Made by a program: the position numbers and the translations under genes
Shown here: positions 57,810 to 64,000 of the stretch, piece after piece
Layout: the number at the start of each line of letters is the position of its first letter
How positions within the stretch are numbered: the stretch's first letter is position 1
Assembly (NCBI GenBank): GCA_963978905.1
Contig: OZ022258.1
Span: 59,569,638-59,633,637, forward strand
Source of the DNA: Trichostrongylus colubriformis
Taxonomy: Eukaryota; Nematoda; Chromadorea; Rhabditida; Trichostrongylidae
Direction of reading: 5' to 3'
DNA: 64,000 bases
Notes under the pieces: model-generated
What the model saw: only the letters and a program-made list of their open reading frames with translations
The model's database searches: none
Told to the model about the DNA's origin: nothing

Positions 57810-58149
57810 AAGGAAGTTGTAAAGAATAATATCATAGGGACTGACGTACCTCTGTGAACGTCATTGTATTCAGGAATACAATACTGTTGTTGTGCTCGCT
57901 CAGATTGTTTTTTCTTGTAGTTTTTATATTGCTAAGGTGATAGCGTGCAAGGACGCGTATAGGACGAGCGTTCATTTGCTAAGATGTTGAACGTATTTCA
58001 GGTTGTTCAATTGCCCAACAGTTTACTCTCATATGCTGTTGGGTTCAGATGTTCCATTGCCTTACAGCTTGCTCTCACATACAGTTGTGTTCAGCTAATA
58101 ATTAGTTATCGGGTGCTATCATTACTGTCATTGCTGACTAGTGCATTCA

Positions 58150-58832
58150 ACAAGATTATAAGTTTCCGATCCGGCGCTCGGATACAGTAATTCAAAAAGC
58201 GAGTGGCGACTTCTTTTCCGTACGGGACCGGTTCCAAAAGTGAGCGTCGACTACTCTTCCGTCTGGTGTCTGACCCCGCGATGATTTTGAAATAGTCCTC
58301 ACGGTAAAATTGAAGTGTAGCGAAAAGTTGCGTCATAGGGAGGTAGTATAAGGGTAATCAAAAATGCGAAATATCGGATCATCGAGGTCCCAGCAGGAGT
58401 TTTTATCACTCATTTTTGCAATGGGGAGATAATGGAGAAATGCGCCTCTAAGGCTATGGTCAGAGCGTAGAGAAGTAAGCGCCAGCTGAATCGGGTTCGA
58501 ATTTTGCAAAGAAACTGTGTTAATGAAGCAGATACGTGCTTTTTTCTATCCTATTTTAGCCTAAGCCTTGGGTAAGGAGTTCCTTTCCTCTAGGCTTAGG
58601 CGGATACGCGTAAGTGGTTGTTTAGTCTAGCTGAAACGAATTTCTCGTTATATACAAATGGAAGAACAATCTTGGTTTCTGGTTTCTAGTTAGTTAGCTA
58701 TATCTGGCCATAAAGTAACCTCGAGAGTGCCTTTAAACAGAAATTGTGTGCGTGTGCGCCTTCACAATTAATTTTACGGCTTCGTTTTGGATTACTGTAT
58801 CCGAGCGCCGGATCGGAAACTTATAATCTTGT
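58150..58832. mobile_element. MULE-like MITE, perfect 42-bp TIRs, 9-bp target duplication
   Basis: The first and last 42 bases are exact inverse copies, starting ACAAGATTATAAGTTTCCG. GTGCATTCA is directly duplicated at 58141-58149 and 58833-58841. It is 683 bp, with no transposase. The perfect ends suggest a recent insertion. A 9-bp duplication is the Mutator-like signature. Confidence 0.8.
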
Positions 58833-58855
58833 GTGCATTCATTGTTTGTTGGTAG

Positions 58856-59054
58856 TGGACGACGCATATGTCGACTTTCAACTGAAATTTCCGATTCAGA
58901 AATAAATTTCGATTCAAATCGTGTAACTCGTCCGTTTTTGGGCAGTAGTGTTTACACTAAAAAGCCTAAATGCACAAAACTTTCTATTGTTGGAGGCATC
59001 GGTCATCGGGCTGCTGCTTATGCTGAGATGAAAAAACGACACTTTCCAACTTAG
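58856..59054 (+). CDS. Possible last exon (66 codons to TAG)
   Basis: After TGTTTGTTGGTAG a frame stays open to TAG at 59052-59054, with STEISDSEINFDSNRVTRPF and KLSIVGGIGHRAAAYAEMKK near a basic tail. It reads like genuine protein. It needs a preceding exon ending in phase 2, and exon 25 ends in phase 0, so either an exon is missing or this belongs to something else. Confidence 0.35.
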
Positions 59055-59278
59055 AATAGTGAAAAAAGGAGAAACAGAAGCGTTGGCAGAGTAGTGAAAA
59101 AACTAGAAACAGAAGCGTTGGCGTGCAAAGCAGTCATTATCGATGTACCATTTGATCATCAAGCTGCGTTCCTGGACGCCTGAAGGGTTCAGATGTAATC
59201 TGTAACCTAACTTACTACCCAACTATAGCGGCCCGAAGAGATGACGGTGCCCTACGCATCAATCTAGGTATAGTCGCT

Positions 59279-59940
59279 TCAGGACTCAACCAATACGCCG
59301 CCGATAACCCGCACCATCACGTCGCGCTCTGCACTGAACGCGGCCACACGAACTTCTGTCCCAATGGCATACATCTTCACGTCCAGTGTGCGCACCGATT
59401 CCGCGCCAGCCCCCCCCTTTCCAAAACACCCTGCACGCAACGGCCCACTATCCACGGGGTGATCAAAAGCACCAGAGGGGCGCAAACAATCCACGATTTC
59501 GACAATAGTGAGCCTTGTCCGCTCAACGATTTCTTCAGTGAAGGCTCTGCTCCCTGTCCAACCTTGTCCTTTCACACACAAGAAGCTCTGTTAGCTTTTT
59601 TTTCTGTAAAAGATTTAGAACGTCATGAATCACCTTCACACATCTTCGCAGAATCCTGTATATCAAAATAGATTTCTGGGGATATATAGTTTTCGAGGGG
59701 CTTATTTTTTTTAAGGCAAAAAAAGTAAAAATCACTCTCGACAGCCAGGACTCCGCCAGAATAACCACGAAATTTCTCGAAGTGTTTCTTGATCCATTCA
59801 CTTGAAATTGTGAGAAACGCCATCACCCTATAGACGTAGGTGCGTGGGGTCGCGGAATACGGCTCCTCCAGAGTGACCACTTTCTTTGTTCGAGAACGGG
59901 GCCGAGGTTTCACTCATGTGCATTTATCTCGAGTTCTAGA
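59279..59940 (-). other. Minus-strand frames of unknown origin
   Basis: Overlapping minus frames contain RPSGAFDHPVDSGPLRAG, EVRVAAFSAERDVMVRVIGG and, further upstream, EWIKKHFEKFRGYSGG. The nucleotide sequence around 59280-59350 resembles the reverse complement of 48010-48165, so a repeat is likely. I do not recognise the product. Confidence 0.3.
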
Positions 59941-60154
59941 GACTCGAACATTCTCAAAAACAGATAAGTAGGCCCTACAAATGAACACACTGAACGCTCT
60001 TCCTTTCCAAAGTCTCACCAGAATCGCAAAATCATTGCAGAATAGTGGCATTGGCAGCAGACGTTGCAGAGTATGGAAACGACGTAACATGCTGATGCGG
60101 CGCTGGTGATGTACCGGCATGTGCCGCCACCTTCACTTGTGTGTATGTATGTAT

Positions 60155-61052
60155 TAGGTTGATTCATAATAAATCGGACAAATTGACCAATTTTAATCAT
60201 TGTCGTACAACTTTTTTACGACAACAGGGATTCACTTGAAATATACTCCATCTTTATCGATGACCTTCTGCCACGGTATAGGCAGATCATGGATGCCCTT
60301 GCTCCAGAAGGCCGGAAGCTGGAGCTCGAAGAAGTTGCCGAGTGCCGCCTTGACCTCGTCGCGAGTTTTGAAGTCTTGGCCGTCCAGGGGGCGTTGGCTG
60401 TGGGAGAAAAGGTGGAAATCTGAAGGGGCCAGGCCTGGGGAGTACGGTGGGTATAGAAGTACGGTCCAACTGTACGACAGCAGCTCGGCCTTGGTCGATC
60501 TTGCGAAGTGCGGTCTGTGGAAGTAGACACGTTGTCGTGCTGGAAGTAGACATGTGACCGCCGTCGTAGCGAACTTTGGACATTGGCCTTCAATTCTCGT
60601 AATTGACGAACGTAGACGTCGGCGGATACTGTGGTACCTTCATCGAGCAGCTCCCAGTACTCTACGCCGTGTACGCTCCACCAACCGCGGTTTTCGTATT
60701 CGATGGAATAGTCGCCTGACGCAAACTTCGAATGCTACAACTACAGTGTACTTCTGCCGGGGGCATGCTCCTTGTGAACTTCTATCAGACGTCTGCCGAT
60801 ATCCGCGGGTTCCTGGCCAGATAGCGCTATAAATAGTATGACGTTGCGGATGTGGTCTCTGGACCGCTTGAAATCGTGCGGCATTGTGGCGGAATGAATT
60901 TACTTTGGAATGATTATTTTGCGGTACTTTGAAGAGCTTTTCATACTCATTCCAACGGTACCGCGCGCGTCCATTTTCGTTGATTCGTTACTGAGTTATG
61001 ATCTCTAGAAATCATCACTACCATTTGTCCGATTTATTATGAATCAACCTAA
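60155..61052 (-). mobile_element. Internally deleted mariner, copy 2 (inverted)
   Basis: Same 898-bp length, same TA duplications and same terminal TTAGGTTGATTCATAATAAA as copy 1 at 12836, in the opposite orientation, with only scattered substitutions. The early stop and frame shifts are shared, so it amplified as a defective element. It is the last recognisable DNA transposon before the telomere. Confidence 0.8.
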
Positions 61053-61319
61053 TAATATATACTTCATGAGGCAAATTTTAAATAATTTGTTTTCTATTTT
61101 TTCATTTGTTTTTTTACTTTTTTTGGAGCTGCTTTGTATTCGCAGCCTCTATTTATTAGGCTATCATGCTCCCATTGACCGCAAAGAAATATTCATTCGC
61201 ATGCGCGAACGGACGCGAGGCTCCGGATCGCGGAAAGCACACAAACTTCCGCACTAACTGTGAGAAATGCTCGAGATAGGGTGCGGCAATGCCATATGAA
61301 GCGGCATACTGAGGGGTTC

Positions 61320-61438
61320 AAGAGCCTGGTCCATCACTGGGTTCTTCTCGGTTGTTTACTTTCCGAAAAAAATCAAAGTCCAGGTCCGGAAGGTAAAGTA
61401 AACAACCGAGAAGAACCCAAGGATGGACCAGGTTCTTT
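61320..61438. repeat. Hairpin MITE near the telomere
   Basis: GGGTTCTTCTCGGTTGTTTA near 61339 is mirrored by TAAACAACCGAGAAGAACCC near 61403, and CCTGGTCCATC by GATGGACCAGG outside it. The total is about 115 bp. Confidence 0.62.
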
Positions 61439-61949
61439 TACCCCTATGACCCCACGACCACCGAGCGTAGACTTTTCTCGCCCTTGTTTGAGACGGCGTA
61501 ACGAGTTGGGTGAGGCGTTCAATATATAATGGCTCGGATGGAACTAGGCATTATGAGGGTGATATCTCAATGCGTGAAAGAATTCCACGACATGGTGGAG
61601 GCCTGGCTGCTAAAGAAGGAATTGTAGCGAAACGTTACGCGGTATGTACGTTCAGTGAGTTTCTTGTTACCTCCACACAGTCCATGTGGATGTGCAAAAA
61701 CTAGAGTGCGCCAGGATGCGAGCGCTGGTCGCACCGATGAGAATTGCGCACCTAACCGATGCACCATAAAGATCAGCAGGCTATTTTACCTGAACATTTT
61801 GTGCAACTGTTACCGCCACTTTGGTTTCTATAACACTCCACGTCAGGAGCGGTGTTCTCGATGCCTTCGGACAGTTCTGACTGCAGATTGAAATTTCTTA
61901 TGAAGGGACGAGACAGCAGCAGCGGTGCAAAATCTTCGCACCACACGCA

Positions 61950-62245
61950 AGTCGAACCGGGGTCTGTACCGTGGAAGGGTACAATGATACCGCTACACCA
62001 TTGGTAGCTACAGTTGTAGGGCTCGCATGCATGCACCATAACCATTTTGTTTCACTTCCCACACCACAATCCCCTTATTACAGCAGCGTCTGGAATAAAC
62101 CTGAACGCCACTCGAGGGGAAATTTGTGTTCACTTGAAGGAAATTGTCAAACCCCAAAAATACATACTCTCACCACCAACCGAGAGTTGAACCCAAGTCT
62201 GTACCGTGGAGGGTACAATAATACCGCTAAACCTTCGTGCTTCGA
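61950..62245 (-). repeat. Two diverged tRNA-like repeats in direct order
   Basis: GTCTGTACCGTGGAAGGGTACAAT-type blocks at 61961-62004 and 62195-62240 read on the minus strand as TTTAGCGGTATTATTGTACC followed by GACTTGGGTTCAACTC, resembling an A box and B box. Possibly a SINE pair; too degenerate for a tRNA gene. Confidence 0.4.
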
Positions 62246-62532
62246 TGGAGTAAAACCCTTTGGTAGTACGGTTGGCTACCTGAAACACTTTCGCATGCAA
62301 GGGAACGCACCGAACGCACTCCGTGTCGGAAGCCTTGGTATCACGCAACGTACAGCAGGCAGGATGGTAGGAGTTGTTCAATGTGCGACTGGTCGCATAT
62401 TCTTCACCACTTATGAGATGCTATTTCACCATATCTGAGCATATGTATGCAATATACCAGACGTTGGTGGGATCGGGAGTGTGCACGTATGCTGTCTACC
62501 CAAATTGGTGATAGCTGTTGTGTTATGCAGCC

Positions 62533-63191
62533 AGGCTTAGGCTTGGGCTGAGGCTTAGGCTTAGGTTTCGGGCTTAGGCTTAGGTTTCGGGCTTAGGCTT
62601 AGGTTTCGGGCTTAGGCTTAGGTTTCGGGCTTAGGCTTAGGTTTCGGGCTTAGGCTTAGGTTTCGGGCTTAGGCTTAGGCTTAGGCTTAGGCTTAGGCTT
62701 AGGCTTAGGCTTAGGTTTCGGGCTTAGGCTTAGGTTTCGGGCTTAGGCTTAGGTTTCGGGCTTAGGCTTAGGTTTCGGGCTTAGGCTTAGGTTTCGGGCT
62801 TAGGCTTAGGTTTCGGGCTTAGGCTTAGGTTTCGGGCTTAGGCTTAGGCTTAGGCTTAGGCTTAGGCTTAGGCTTAGGCTTAGGTTTCGGGCTTAGGCTT
62901 AGGTTTCGGGCTTAGGCTTAGGTTTCGGGCTTAGGCTTAGGTTTCGGGCTTAGGCTTAGGTTTCGGGCTTAGGCTTAGGCTTAGGCTTAGGCTTAGGCTT
63001 AGGCTTAGGCTTAGGTTTCGGGCTTAGGCTTAGGTTTCGGGCTTAGGCTTAGGTTTCGGGCTTAGGCTTAGGTTTCGGGCTTAGGCTTAGGTTTCGGGCT
63101 TAGGCTTAGGTTTCGGGCTTAGGCTTAGGCTTAGGCTTAGGCTTAGGCTTAGGCTTAGGCTTAGGTTTCGGGCTTAGGCTTAGGTTTCGGC
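62533..63191 (+). repeat. Subtelomeric higher-order array of TTAGGC variants
   Basis: A 19-bp unit (TTAGGTTTCGGGC plus TTAGGC) repeats 6, 7, 5 and 6 times in blocks beginning 62561, 62711, 62880 and 63011. After the last 13-mer of each block come exactly seven TTAGGC hexamers (42 bp). A final block at 63161 has one full and one shortened unit (TTAGGTTTCGGC). Block lengths are 150, 169, 131 and 150, differing only by multiples of 19. Confidence 0.9.
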
Positions 63192-64000
63192 TTAGGCTTA
63201 GGCTTAGGCTTAGGCTTAGGCTTAGGCTTAGGCTTAGGCTTAGGCTTAGGCTTAGGCTTAGGCTTAGGCTTAGGCTTAGGCTTAGGCTTAGGCTTAGGCT
63301 TAGGCTTAGGCTTAGGCTTAGGCTTAGGCTTAGGCTTAGGCTTAGGCTTAGGCTTAGGCTTAGGCTTAGGCTTAGGCTTAGGCTTAGGCTTAGGCTTAGG
63401 CTTAGGCTTAGGCTTAGGCTTAGGCTTAGGCTTAGGCTTAGGCTTAGGCTTAGGCTTAGGCTTAGGCTTAGGCTTAGGCTTAGGCTTAGGCTTAGGCTTA
63501 GGCTTAGGCTTAGGCTTAGGCTTAGGCTTAGGCTTAGGCTTAGGCTTAGGCTTAGGCTTAGGCTTAGGCTTAGGCTTAGGCTTAGGCTTAGGCTTAGGCT
63601 TAGGCTTAGGCTTAGGCTTAGGCTTAGGCTTAGGCTTAGGCTTAGGCTTAGGCTTAGGCTTAGGCTTAGGCTTAGGCTTAGGCTTAGGCTTAGGCTTAGG
63701 CTTAGGCTTAGGCTTAGGCTTAGGCTTAGGCTTAGGCTTAGGCTTAGGCTTAGGCTTAGGCTTAGGCTTAGGCTTAGGCTTAGGCTTAGGCTTAGGCTTA
63801 GGCTTAGGCTTAGGCTTAGGCTTAGGCTTAGGCTTAGGCTTAGGCTTAGGCTTAGGCTTAGGCTTAGGCTTAGGCTTAGGCTTAGGCTTAGGCTTAGGCT
63901 TAGGCTTAGGCTTAGGCTTAGGCTTAGGCTTAGGCTTAGGCTTAGGCTTAGGCTTAGGCTTAGGCTTAGGCTTAGGCTTAGGCTTAGGCTTAGGCTTAGG
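63192..64000 (+). repeat. Telomere, (TTAGGC)n
   Basis: An uninterrupted TTAGGC array of about 800 bases reaches the window edge. The hexamer is the canonical nematode telomere repeat, and its orientation (G-rich strand 5' to 3' rightward) marks the right end of a chromosome. The true length is unknown because the window ends inside the array. Confidence 0.95.

Noticed and set aside
62533..64000. CRISPR-like regular array
   Set aside because: The spacing is regular, but the units are TTAGGC telomere repeats and variants with no unique spacers, in a eukaryotic context.

Overview
This window looks like the right-hand end of a nematode chromosome. The last ~0.8 kb is a pure (TTAGGC)n array, the nematode telomere repeat, running G-rich strand 5'->3' to the final base. 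It is preceded by about 0.65 kb of organised variant repeats. Gene-sized introns packed with RTE, CR1-like, Penelope-like, mariner/Tc1, Helitron and long-TIR elements suggest a clade V (strongylid or hookworm-like) nematode. That placement is inference; the telomere repeat is direct evidence.

Only one convincing host gene is visible, on the + strand, and it spans almost the whole window (about 67 to 57809). I could chain 25 exons whose 24 junctions all keep phase, giving 1051 codons, or 1060 if the last exon reads through to the TAG at 57807-57809. The 5' end lies outside the window. The protein is all-helical with PPR-like repeats, and the best guess is the animal LRPPRC homologue, a mitochondrial mRNA-stability factor. 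Exons sit in tight groups: 67-333, 10731-11065, 24893-26888, 35319-35663, 42259-42880, 48572-49119, 51738-52731 and 56195-57809. Repeat-stuffed introns of 2.6 to 13.8 kb separate the groups. A possible extra C-terminal exon lies at 58856-59054.

Intron content by region. 0.3-10.7 kb: Harbinger-type MITE, mariner relic, two head-to-tail Helitrons (one split by an 819-bp palindrome), and tRNA-derived SINE-like units. 11.1-24.9 kb: two abutting Tc1-type TIR elements (one containing an 898-bp mariner), a broken RTE retrotransposon, and several long-TIR elements carrying tRNA-like segments. 26.9-35.3 kb: minus-strand CR1-like relic, Penelope-like RT piece inside a TIR bracket, ~170-bp tandem repeats, and 1.6- and 0.9-kb TIR elements. 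35.7-42.2 kb: a near-complete but disabled RTE interrupted by a MITE with 9-bp target duplications, and another tRNA-carrying TIR element. 42.9-56.2 kb: more TIR elements, a minus-strand Helitron with diagnostic ends, a TTA-flanked MITE and Tc1 relics. 57.8-62.5 kb: a MITE with perfect 42-bp TIRs and 9-bp duplications, the second 898-bp mariner and subtelomeric repeats. 62.53-64 kb: subtelomere and telomere.

The main novelty candidates are: (1) a higher-order subtelomeric repeat with an invariant seven-hexamer spacer; (2) RTE elements whose 5' end is a tRNA-like module with A and B boxes; (3) a long-TIR transposon family carrying tRNA-like segments; (4) a Helitron family with textbook termini, including a direct CTGG/TC tandem junction; (5) a very long LRPPRC-like gene ending about 5 kb from the telomeric repeats.
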